Shown piece after piece: positions 18,238 to 25,568 of a DNA stretch of 47,369 nucleotides. The position numbers and the translations under genes are program-made. The stretch covers positions 1 through 47,369 of the forward strand of contig JAVVEZ010000021.1 in NCBI GenBank assembly GCA_032250895.1, read 5' to 3'. The stretch is from JAVVEZ01 sp032250895. GTDB taxonomy: Bacteria; Pseudomonadota; Gammaproteobacteria; Pseudomonadales; Pseudohongiellaceae. The notes under the pieces were generated by a model. It was not told where the DNA came from and did not search any database. It was given only the letters and a program-made list of their open reading frames with translations. Within the stretch, counting starts at the first letter, position 1. The number at the start of each line of letters is the position of its first letter.

Positions 18238-18525
18238 TAAAACGATGTTGAGTGCAATCATATAAAAGATGTATCTGATTTCCTCCATTACCCGCACAAG
18301 GAGGCGGGAAATTTAAGATTGAATAAAAACAACAATACTCTGCTGCTTCGTTGAAGCAAGCCCAGGGAGAGACTTCCACTGAAAAATCACCTGCCAAAGA
18401 TTGCTTTTGCAAGCACTTGCACAGATGCTATTCCGGCGAAAGAGATTTCATTTAAGTAATTGGCAATCACACCGATAACTCTCAATGCGATAACAATACA
18501 CCCAAACAATGGAGAACACTGTATT

Positions 18526-20775
18526 ATGCCTGGTGATCTTAATGCCATACCTTATCCTCGCAAGAAAATTTCCAGTCTAGTCTCTTTCTGTTCCTTGCCC
18601 GTTCTGCTGCCTGCGCTCATCCTCTCGGGCTTTTCGGGAAGCGCATCGGCCCAGGAAAACAGAGGCCTGGTATTGGAAGAAATTGTGGTAACGGCTCGTA
18701 AACGCGAGGAATCCTATCAGGAAGTGCCGATTACAGTGACTGCCTTTTCGGAAGCCAAGATCGAAAATGCCGGCATAGAACGGCCACAGGATTTCATTAA
18801 CCTCACCCCCAATGTGCAGATGGTGCAAACGCAAAACCAGGGGATATCCTTCATAGTCGTTCGTGGTATCGGGCAGGCGCGCAACAGTGAGCCATCGGTT
18901 GCCGTGATGGTGGATGGCGTCTTGCAAAGCAACCCGGAAATGTTCAATGTAGAACTGTTTGATATTTCCCACATTGAGGTTCTGAAAGGTCCGCAAGGCG
19001 CTCTGTATGGACGCAACGCCATCGGTGGCGCCATTATCGTCGACACCCTGAGACCTGCCGATGAATTTGAGGGCAGCGTCAAAATCGGGGTCGACAACGG
19101 TGTCGGATACCGCGTCCGGGCCACAGCTTCCGGCCCTGTCACCGACAATCTCAAGTTCCGTCTCGGCACTTCCTTCAAGGATACCGACGGGGTGATTCCG
19201 AACACCTTTCTCAATGACGAAGCCGACCCCTTTGAGGATTTTTCAACCCGCCTGCGTTTGCTTTATGAACCTACCGATAATTTCAGCATTGATCTGATTG
19301 GTAATGCCATTCTGACTGAATCCAGGGCCTTTGCCTTTGCCATCACCGAGGACGTCAATGAAATCCTGCCCATCAGGGTAAACAATCCCGGCAAGAATGA
19401 GCGAGACAGTTACAATGCCTCCATCAAGATGGAATATGACCCCGGTTTTGCCACCTTTACCTCGGTGACCTCCTGGAATAAAACAGATGAATTGTCCACC
19501 GGTGATGCCTTTGACTTTCTTCCCATTCCGGATTCCTTCCTGGCACAGGCACTGGGCTTCCCGATTGATTTGAACCAGAGCATCCTGTTTAAAACAGATT
19601 CAATCAGTCAGGAATTTCGTATCACTTCTCCTGGAGAAGACCGGCTGCGCTGGGTGGCAGGAAGCTATCTCATTTCCACCGACCGTCTGGCTGTATTGAG
19701 CACCCGTTTTGATACCGGCAACGGCATCGATCCTGAGAAAAAACGTCCAAGCTCGAACCCACTCAACCTGCCGGTTTCTTTTTTATCGGATAAACAGGAC
19801 AATTTTGCCTATGCCTTCTTTGGCGACCTGGTCTACGACGTCAATGATGCCTGGCAGGTGGAAGCTTCGGTGCGCTATGACAATGACCAACGCGATATAA
19901 CCACACTAACACCTGATGCGCCCCTGTGTTTTCCTGATGGTGCCACTGCAACCCCCTGTCTTCCGGACCCCACCGCCTTTGAAGGTGAGACGCGAAAAAC
20001 CCGCTTTGACTCCATTCAACCGAAATTCACGGCGCGTTACCAACCTACGGATAATGTCACTCTGTACAGCAGCTGGGGCAAAGGCTTTCGCTCGGGCGGC
20101 TTCAACCAGACCGGTGTGGCCACTGTTGCGGCACGCCTGGGTATTGCCGGCATCAATGACATATTCAAGGCCCAAACGGCTCGTACCGTTGAACTGGGCC
20201 TGAAAGCACAGCTTTTTAACCAACAGGTCAATTTTGGCTTCGCGGCTTACCATACCGATTCCAAAGGAGAGCCATTCTTTGTTTTCATTGCCGAAAACTC
20301 CACCCAGAATCTCGGGACCATCGACAAGGTGAAGCACAACGGCTTTGAAGTGGATATTGAGGCACTGTTGACGGAAGGCCTGACCCTCAACGCCAGCCTT
20401 GGTTTCAATGACAGCAAGATCAAGCGCTTCGTTGATCCCTCTGTGATTGGCAATGAATCACCTCTGGTTACCCGACTGACCACCAACCTGGGTTTGGAAT
20501 ATCATTATCCGACCCCCATTATGGGCATGGACCTGATGCTGAGAGCAGATTATCAGCGCACTGGCAGAACCTGGTGGGAACCCTTCAACACGACGGTTCG
20601 CAGGCCGGTAAATATCGTCGATTTGCGCTCGTCATTGACGAACGACGATTGGACCTTCACGGCATGGACAAAAAATCTTACGGATAACCACTATAATTCC
20701 GAGTTTTCTCCAGGCGGCTTTACCTTCCGGTCGCCATTGCGAACCTGGGGTGTCGACATCTCCCGCCGCTTCTGA
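18526..20775 (+). CDS. TonB-dependent outer membrane receptor
   Basis: From the ATG at 18526 (GGAG upstream) the protein has 749 residues. The signal peptide covers about residues 1-42, ending near GSASAQ. A TonB box follows (LEEIVVTARKREES), then the plug domain (VRGIGQARNSEPSVAVMVDG, ...LKGPQGALYGRNAIGGAI) and a 22-stranded-type barrel ending in aromatic Phe (DISRRF). This sequence style is common among receptors for plant- or organic-compound uptake in marine and sphingomonad-type bacteria, but the ligand cannot be read. It has no adjacent TonB/ExbB/ExbD or transporter. The open frame to TTG 18460 is unlikely to be used. Confidence 0.9.
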   Translation: MPGDLNAIPYPRKKISSLVSFCSLPVLLPALILSGFSGSASAQENRGLVLEEIVVTARKREESYQEVPITVTAFSEAKIENAGIERPQDFINLTPNVQMVQTQNQGISFIVVRGIGQARNSEPSVAVMVDGVLQSNPEMFNVELFDISHIEVLKGPQGALYGRNAIGGAIIVDTLRPADEFEGSVKIGVDNGVGYRVRATASGPVTDNLKFRLGTSFKDTDGVIPNTFLNDEADPFEDFSTRLRLLYEPTDNFSIDLIGNAILTESRAFAFAITEDVNEILPIRVNNPGKNERDSYNASIKMEYDPGFATFTSVTSWNKTDELSTGDAFDFLPIPDSFLAQALGFPIDLNQSILFKTDSISQEFRITSPGEDRLRWVAGSYLISTDRLAVLSTRFDTGNGIDPEKKRPSSNPLNLPVSFLSDKQDNFAYAFFGDLVYDVNDAWQVEASVRYDNDQRDITTLTPDAPLCFPDGATATPCLPDPTAFEGETRKTRFDSIQPKFTARYQPTDNVTLYSSWGKGFRSGGFNQTGVATVAARLGIAGINDIFKAQTARTVELGLKAQLFNQQVNFGFAAYHTDSKGEPFFVFIAENSTQNLGTIDKVKHNGFEVDIEALLTEGLTLNASLGFNDSKIKRFVDPSVIGNESPLVTRLTTNLGLEYHYPTPIMGMDLMLRADYQRTGRTWWEPFNTTVRRPVNIVDLRSSLTNDDWTFTAWTKNLTDNHYNSEFSPGGFTFRSPLRTWGVDISRRF

Positions 20776-20795
20776 AGACTGGCATTGTCAATAAC

Positions 20796-20831
20796 ACCAG
20801 GATCACCGGTTCAAGGAACGGTGATCCTGGT
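20796..20831. terminator. Hairpin after the TonB receptor gene
   Basis: A perfect 13-bp stem (ACCAGGATCACCG / CGGTGATCCTGGT) with a 10-nt loop lies between the convergent TonB receptor and dps. It has no T tract. Confidence 0.55.
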
Positions 20832-20878
20832 ATTGATCAGGCTTCCTGCCACAAGCCCGCCAACTGGGTCAAAACCGC

Positions 20879-21349
20879 TTACTGGTTAAGAACCCGCAAC
20901 ATCCAGGCGGTTTTTTCATGCACCCGCATCCGGTCTGACGCCAGCGAGGCCGTTGATTCATCATCCGCAGCCTGCGCCAGCTTGAGCACATGGCGACAGG
21001 CCTTGACAACTTTTTCATGGCCCTGGGTCAACAGATCAACCATTTCATTGCCAGAGGGGACACCCTCCACTTCCTTGATCGAACTCAGTTTCGCAAATTC
21101 CTTGTACGTACCCGGCGCCACGACATCCAGAGCACGAATCCGCTCGGCGATCTCATCCACAGCCAAAGCCAGCTCGGTATAGTGCTCTTCAAACATCAGA
21201 TGCAATTCTCGAAACTGGGGGCCCGTCACATTCCAGTGGAAATTATGGGTTTGCAGATAAAGTGTGTAGGAATCCGCCAGCAGGTGTTTCAGGCCTTTGG
21301 CTATTTTGATCCTGTCGTCTTCTTTGATACCGATATCGATCTTGCTCAT
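20879..21349 (-). CDS. dps: Dps-family ferritin-like DNA-protection protein
   Basis: From the ATG at 21349 (GGAGAGA upstream) the protein has 156 residues. The ferroxidase motif HNFHWNVTGPQFRELHLMFE and downstream EEHYTELALAVDEIAERI are typical of Dps. It stores iron and detoxifies H2O2 as a dodecamer in the cytoplasm. The frame is open upstream to 21580, but the extension runs through the GGGACACCCACT repeat array and has no similarity. The array begins about 75 bp upstream of the start, so it may sit in or near the dps promoter. Confidence 0.92.
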   Translation of the reverse strand: MSKIDIGIKEDDRIKIAKGLKHLLADSYTLYLQTHNFHWNVTGPQFRELHLMFEEHYTELALAVDEIAERIRALDVVAPGTYKEFAKLSSIKEVEGVPSGNEMVDLLTQGHEKVVKACRHVLKLAQAADDESTASLASDRMRVHEKTAWMLRVLNQ

Positions 21350-21422
21350 TGCTCTCTCCATTATTGATCTTGCTTCTGGAGAACTCAGACTACCGGATAC
21401 GCGGTGCAGAGTGAAGCTGGAC

Positions 21423-21500
21423 ATGGATGGGACACCCACTGTCATGGATGGGACACCCACTGTCGGGTGGTGGACTGCGGGTGGGGATGGGACACCCACT
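21423..21500. repeat. RAYT-associated repeat array 1 (three GGGACACCCACT cores)
   Basis: Core copies are at 21429-21440, 21450-21461 and 21489-21500. The first two belong to perfect 21-bp tandem units (21423-21443 and 21444-21464). The third follows a G-rich spacer with related GGGTGG motifs. Within the core, GGG-ACA-CCC can form a small hairpin. The array lies between dps and the ligM-like gene, about 2.7 kb from the RAYT gene, in the same orientation as array 2. Confidence 0.85.
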
Positions 21501-21565
21501 GGGCACACAACACGCGGAGGGCGTACGTGGGGCATCCACAAGAGGCACGATGGAAAATATGATAA

Positions 21566-21616
21566 AAAAAGAGCAGGCACATTTTCACTGGAAAAGAAGT
21601 GCAGCCTGCTCTTTTT
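21566..21616. terminator. Bidirectional-type terminator downstream of the ligM-like gene
   Basis: AAAAAGAGCAGGC (21566-21578) pairs with GCCTGCTCTTTTT (21604-21616), with additional pairing inside. A-tract and T-tract arms make it usable on the minus strand after the 21636 stop codon. Confidence 0.75.
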
Positions 21617-21635
21617 GCTTGGTGCCGGTTTTTAC

Positions 21636-23024
21636 TTACTGGTTTCGCCACCCGGAAGGAGCATAGCTGGTACGAGCAGCCTTGGCATAAGGTACCGGAC
21701 AAACCATTGCACGAATTTCAACCTGCTTGTGGGACTCAACAGTAGGCTTGTTGGTGCCGCCGCCTGGTTCACCCCAGACAAAGGTTACTTCGGTGCCAGG
21801 CTCTGCATGTTCGATGTCCAGCATGGCCAGAGTCAGCATCTTGCGCTCATTCGAGCTATAGCCTACCCAGGTGGAAAGGCCTATCTGCTTGCCATTTTTC
21901 AATACCGCATCGTAGGGCAGCGTGGAGTAGACCGCCGACGGGAAATCGAAGTACTTGGCGCGATCGGCGCTGAACTGGCTGCCAATGGCCCTGGTAACAT
22001 CTTCACTGTTCAATTCCAGCGTCACTTTTTTGCGTTGTGGCTTGTCCGCTATCCTCTCCAGGGCTTCACGACCGATGAAATCATGATCGAACTTTACCAT
22101 CACGCCATAACCCAGATCGTAGGGGGTCAGGTAGTAATCCTCAATATTGCCGGAAACGAAACTGCCTCCCAGGGAAGCTCTGGCTTCATAGGAATCAGCT
22201 GGCAGCCATTCCCGATAGGCTTTCATTTTGTCTCCGGAATACACTGCCGGCATCGGCGATGGAATCCAACCCGACTCGAGTGTATTGGATGAATAAGCAC
22301 GCGCGCCAACCAGACGCAGACCAAACTCGGGTCCGGCGGCAATGAAGGCCTGCCTTACTTTTTCGCCATCTTCCCAGGGGCCGAAGAGTTCATAACCGGG
22401 CTGTCCGGCCATGCCATGACGCAGCGCTCTCACCTTGCAACCGACAATATCCATCTCACACATATGGAAGAACTTCAATTGTGGCGGCTCCTTGCCCATG
22501 ACCTTTTCCATCAGCTTGAAGGCATTGGGGCCCTGGATCTGGAAACGGTAGGTCTGACGCTCGACCGGGCCGCTACGGGCAATGGTACGCTCATCCCGCT
22601 CACAGATAGCATCATAACCGCCGGTCTCGCAGTGATACTGCACCCAGTTGTGCACAGAAGGACGTCCGATAAGACTGAACAACTGTTCTTCCAGATGCAC
22701 CAGCACCACATCGCCAATCACATAACCGTCGTAATTGCAGGGAGCATACTGTTTGGCCACATTGACCGGGAAGTTTTCAAAGCTGTTGGTGCCCAGATCC
22801 TTCAGCAGCTTCAGTGCTTCAGGACCCCGCACATACATGTCGGACATGTGGTAGCTTTGATTGAACAGTACACAGGTTTCCTGCCAGGCACGCTGCTCAT
22901 CGCGCCAATTAGTATATTCGGGTGGCACAACGGGATAGACGTTGGGGCCTGATGAGGAATTCCTCAGCATGGAGACAGGAGAGCCTGCCGCTTGAATGAG
23001 GCTTTCCAGATTGCTTGCTGTCAT
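21636..23024 (-). CDS. GcvT-like THF-dependent O-demethylase (LigM/DesA-type)
   Basis: The protein has 462 residues from ATG 23024 (AAAGGA upstream), or 471 from ATG 23051. It has the aminomethyltransferase/GcvT fold: an N-terminal tetrahydrofolate-binding domain (QTYRFQIQGPNAFKLMEKV, then RHGMAGQPGYELFGPWEDG) and a C-terminal beta-barrel (DFIGREALERI). Length and sequence style fit the vanillate/3-O-methylgallate and syringate demethylases LigM and DesA. These transfer an aryl O-methyl group to THF; DMSP demethylase is a more distant relative. Substrate is therefore probable, not proven. The divergent alpha/beta hydrolase and a palindromic operator at 23057-23073 suggest a small regulated catabolic unit. 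Confidence 0.75.
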   Translation of the reverse strand: MTASNLESLIQAAGSPVSMLRNSSSGPNVYPVVPPEYTNWRDEQRAWQETCVLFNQSYHMSDMYVRGPEALKLLKDLGTNSFENFPVNVAKQYAPCNYDGYVIGDVVLVHLEEQLFSLIGRPSVHNWVQYHCETGGYDAICERDERTIARSGPVERQTYRFQIQGPNAFKLMEKVMGKEPPQLKFFHMCEMDIVGCKVRALRHGMAGQPGYELFGPWEDGEKVRQAFIAAGPEFGLRLVGARAYSSNTLESGWIPSPMPAVYSGDKMKAYREWLPADSYEARASLGGSFVSGNIEDYYLTPYDLGYGVMVKFDHDFIGREALERIADKPQRKKVTLELNSEDVTRAIGSQFSADRAKYFDFPSAVYSTLPYDAVLKNGKQIGLSTWVGYSSNERKMLTLAMLDIEHAEPGTEVTFVWGEPGGGTNKPTVESHKQVEIRAMVCPVPYAKAARTSYAPSGWRNQ

Positions 23025-23051
23025 GGGACTGGTCCTTTTGCTATTTGTCAT

Positions 23052-23396
23052 AATTATTTTCGTATAACGAAAAAGCTGCTATTGTAACAGCGCTATCTGC
23101 GGCAGGCAACTCGACAGATAAGCATAAACCTCTCCACTGCGGATTGCCCCCGGCTTCTTCAGAGGCTCCTTGACCGTCACTGCTGCGCCCAGGATTTTCT
23201 GGCTAAAATTCAGCCATTTAGCATCAGAAAGAGCCTGCTTTATATCATATCTCTGGCCCGCCAGAAACAAGAAATAATGAGAATCCAAACCATTTCCAAG
23301 CTACAACGGGCCGTGTGTGCGATAGAATACGCGCTTTTTCGTTGCCCCATGCTGACCGCTTGAAGGAAACGCTGCCTACCCTTAGGAGTTTTAGTT
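23052..23396. other. Divergent intergenic region, ligM-like / hydrolase
   Basis: This 345-bp regulatory gap holds a perfect palindrome (23057-23073) close to the O-demethylase start and a TAGAAT box at 23323-23328 that could serve the hydrolase. A 69-codon minus-strand frame (23079-23288) lacks recognisable features. Confidence 0.5.
23057..23073. promoter_or_regulatory. Palindromic operator candidate at the ligM-like promoter
   Basis: TTTTCG-TATAA-CGAAAA is a perfect 6-bp dyad with a 5-nt centre. On the minus strand the centre includes TTATAC, which could overlap the -10 region of the O-demethylase gene. Dyads of this kind are typical of dimeric repressors of catabolic genes (IclR, MarR or GntR types). 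No regulator gene lies in the window. Confidence 0.5.
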
Positions 23397-24101
23397 GTGA
23401 GTAATAAACCCGTTTTATATCTACTGCCTGGCCTGCTTTGTGATGCAACAGTCTGGGAGCATCAGCAGAGCACTCTTGCCCCCTATGCAGAAATTCGCAT
23501 TCCCGTATTCAAAGGTATCTCCTCATTCCGCGAGATGGCCTTGAGTATGCTACAAGATGCACCATCGCACTTTTCTATAGTGGGACACTCAATGGGCGGC
23601 CGGGTGGCGCTGGAGCTGATGCATCTGTTTCCTGATAGAATCGACAAGTTCGCATTGATGAGTGTGGGTGTCCACCCCTTACAGCCTGGCGAGTTTGACA
23701 AACGCATGGCAATGGTTGATCTGGCTGAACAAAAGGGCATGGAAGCACTGGCAGACGCCTGGATTCCGCCGATGGTACATCCATCCCGACACCAGGATAC
23801 GGTGCTGATGCAGAGTATCCGAGCCATGGTCTTGCGCAACACTCCGGCAGATCACCGCTGCCAAATCGAGGCGGCACTAACGCGTGCCGATCAGTCTCTG
23901 TACTTGCCGACCATTCGCCACCAGGTGCTTCTGCTGTGCGGTGAAGACGATGGCTGGAGCCCCCTCAGCCAACATAAGGCTATCCAGCAACAATTACCAA
24001 AATCGGAACTGCACAGTATTGCTGCTGCAGGCCACATGGTAACAATGGAGCAACCTGACTCCGTCAGTCAGGTACTGCTGCAATGGTTTACCGCCTCATA
24101 A
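23397..24101 (+). CDS. Alpha/beta hydrolase
   Basis: This 234-residue protein starts at GTG 23397 with AGGAG upstream. The nucleophile elbow GHSMGG contains Ser65. The acid is probably in LLCGEDDGWSP and the catalytic His in AAGHMVTMEQ near 218. PGLLCDATVWEHQ after strand 3 gives the oxyanion-hole region. It could be an esterase or an enol-lactone hydrolase-type enzyme; divergence from a putative O-demethylase hints at ester or lactone substrates. No signal peptide. Confidence 0.85.
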   Translation: MSNKPVLYLLPGLLCDATVWEHQQSTLAPYAEIRIPVFKGISSFREMALSMLQDAPSHFSIVGHSMGGRVALELMHLFPDRIDKFALMSVGVHPLQPGEFDKRMAMVDLAEQKGMEALADAWIPPMVHPSRHQDTVLMQSIRAMVLRNTPADHRCQIEAALTRADQSLYLPTIRHQVLLLCGEDDGWSPLSQHKAIQQQLPKSELHSIAAAGHMVTMEQPDSVSQVLLQWFTAS

Positions 24102-24111
24102 TCAGAAATAT

Positions 24112-24205
24112 TGCCAAAATATTGGGCAAAATATTGGGACACCCACTCTTAGCAAAATATTGGGACACCCACTCTTAGCAAAATATTGGGACACCCACTC
24201 TTAGG
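24112..24205. repeat. RAYT-associated repeat array 2 (26-bp tandem units)
   Basis: GGGACACCCACT cores at 24136-24147, 24162-24173 and 24188-24199 lie in 26-bp tandem units that include GCAAAATATT and CTCTTA. A degenerate partial unit precedes them. The array starts just after the hydrolase stop and ends about 95 bp before the transposase start. Confidence 0.9.
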
Positions 24206-24294
24206 AAAGAATCGAAAAACCACCGTTTTTGTTTCTTGCATTCTGCTCAATCTCTACTAAAGTATGATTGACTGGAAAGAAGAGTACTATCAGG

Positions 24295-25272
24295 ATGACG
24301 CGCCCCCGTTCCCAACTGGTTTCTCTGGAAGCCACCCCTTATTACCATTGCATCGCCCGATGTGTACGCCGATCATGGCTATGTGGCAGCGATCGTTATT
24401 CAGGCAAGAACTTTGATCATCGCAAACCCTGGGTGCTGGATCGACTTAAACTTCTAGCTGAAATTTTTGCTATTGATATCGCCGCCTATGCCGTAATGAG
24501 TAACCACTACCATGTAGTCCTGCATGTTGATGTTACCCGGGCAAATTCCTGGTCAGATGATCAGGTCATCAAACGCTGGACCAGTCTCTACACTGGCCCT
24601 GACGTGGTACGGTATTATAACGCAGAGAAGCCTTTATCTGCGGGTGAAATTGAATTGCTGAAGACCATTGTGGCACGCTGGCGGGAGCGATTGAGCAATA
24701 TCAGCTGGTTCATGCGCTGCCTCAATGAGTACCTTGCCCGCAAAGCCAATGCGGAAGATGGCTGCAAAGGCAGGTTCTGGGAGGCACGCTTCAAATCCCA
24801 GGCTTTGCTGGATGAAACTGCCGTACTCTCCTGTATGACCTATGTAGATTTGAACCCCATCCGGGCCGGAATGGCTGAAGATCTGTTGAGTTCAGACTTT
24901 ACTTCCATTCAGCAGCGAATCAAAAATGCACAGGGCAAATCTGGCAAAAAAGAACTTGGAAACGACAAAAACCATACACCCAGAATCATGCCTTTCACCG
25001 AAGTCTTACACAAACAGCAGACCCTTGCCGGCATCCCCTTCAATTTTCAGGACTACCTGGAACTAGCCGACTGGACAAGGCAAGCAATTCAACAGGACAA
25101 AAAATGTACCGCCCCGGAGAACCACCCTCAACTTCTAAAAGTTTTGAGACTGACAAATAACGAGTGGCAGTTCCTGGCCCTGCAGATTCAAAAACAGGCC
25201 ATCACCATGCTGCACGGGATAAACAGGCTCCGGTCCATGAAAAACAGCAAACTAGTCAAACGGGTTGCTTAA
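24295..25272 (+). CDS. REP-associated tyrosine transposase (RAYT, Y1/HUH family)
   Basis: About 325 residues from ATG 24295; TTG 24268 would add nine. The HUH motif is HYHVVLH (His71-Tyr72-His73), preceded by IAAYAVMSN. A helix with Tyr146 (CLNEYLARK) and the block KGRFWEARFKSQ ... MTYVDLNPIRAG are typical of RAYTs. Tyr146 is a plausible nucleophile, but this was not confirmed by alignment. RAYTs are single-copy IS200/IS605 relatives that act on REP-type repeats rather than on their own ends. The gene lies between inverted repeat arrays, exactly as expected. It is intact, with a lysine-rich C-terminal extension longer than small RAYTs. Confidence 0.9.
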   Translation: MTRPRSQLVSLEATPYYHCIARCVRRSWLCGSDRYSGKNFDHRKPWVLDRLKLLAEIFAIDIAAYAVMSNHYHVVLHVDVTRANSWSDDQVIKRWTSLYTGPDVVRYYNAEKPLSAGEIELLKTIVARWRERLSNISWFMRCLNEYLARKANAEDGCKGRFWEARFKSQALLDETAVLSCMTYVDLNPIRAGMAEDLLSSDFTSIQQRIKNAQGKSGKKELGNDKNHTPRIMPFTEVLHKQQTLAGIPFNFQDYLELADWTRQAIQQDKKCTAPENHPQLLKVLRLTNNEWQFLALQIQKQAITMLHGINRLRSMKNSKLVKRVA

Positions 25273-25568
25273 AACCATATCAACATCAACTTGTCATGAT
25301 GATGATACAAGTTGTTGCGCCTGAAAAAATGCTCCCAATAAAAATCAACACTCATTGACGGTTTCTAAGCTAATCTAATTAGAATCTTCATGAAGGCTAT
25401 CAAATTCAGACCCTACAAAAGTGGGTGTCCCTGCATTTCCCCCTAAAAAGTGGGTGTCCCTGCATTTCCACTAAAAAAGTGGGTGTCCCTGCATTTCAAC
25501 TTGAATGCTTGGGGAAGTCGGGATATAAATGCGGACTTTACCACAATGGCTGTCCAGTTCTACATTCT
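25273..25568. other. Intergenic region between RAYT and the GGDEF/EAL gene
   Basis: This stretch of just under 300 bp contains an AT-rich segment (25273-25415), in which I see no clear terminator, and repeat array 3. The reading frame of the downstream gene stays open through the array back to a GTG at 25425. Confidence 0.5.
25420..25489. repeat. RAYT-associated repeat array 3 (29-bp tandem units, inverted)
   Basis: AGTGGGTGTCCC, the reverse complement of the core in arrays 1 and 2, occurs at 25420-25431, 25449-25460 and 25478-25489. The copies are 29 bp apart and each is followed by TGCATTTC. The array lies downstream of the RAYT gene in inverted orientation to array 2. Confidence 0.9.

Noticed and set aside
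18176..18412. 78-codon minus-strand open frame upstream of the TonB receptor
   Set aside because: Composition is not protein-like and it covers the TTGACA promoter and a hairpin.
21350..21580. N-terminal extension of Dps through repeat array 1
   Set aside because: The extension is encoded by repeats and has no similarity; ATG 21349 has a good ribosome site and gives the normal Dps length.
23079..23288. 69-codon minus-strand open frame between the O-demethylase and hydrolase genes
   Set aside because: No motif or ribosome site, and it would displace the promoter region of the O-demethylase.
24112..25489. Tandem 26- and 29-bp repeats as a CRISPR array
   Set aside because: The conserved part is 12 bp, linkers are identical within each array rather than unique spacers, units are too short, and there are no cas genes.
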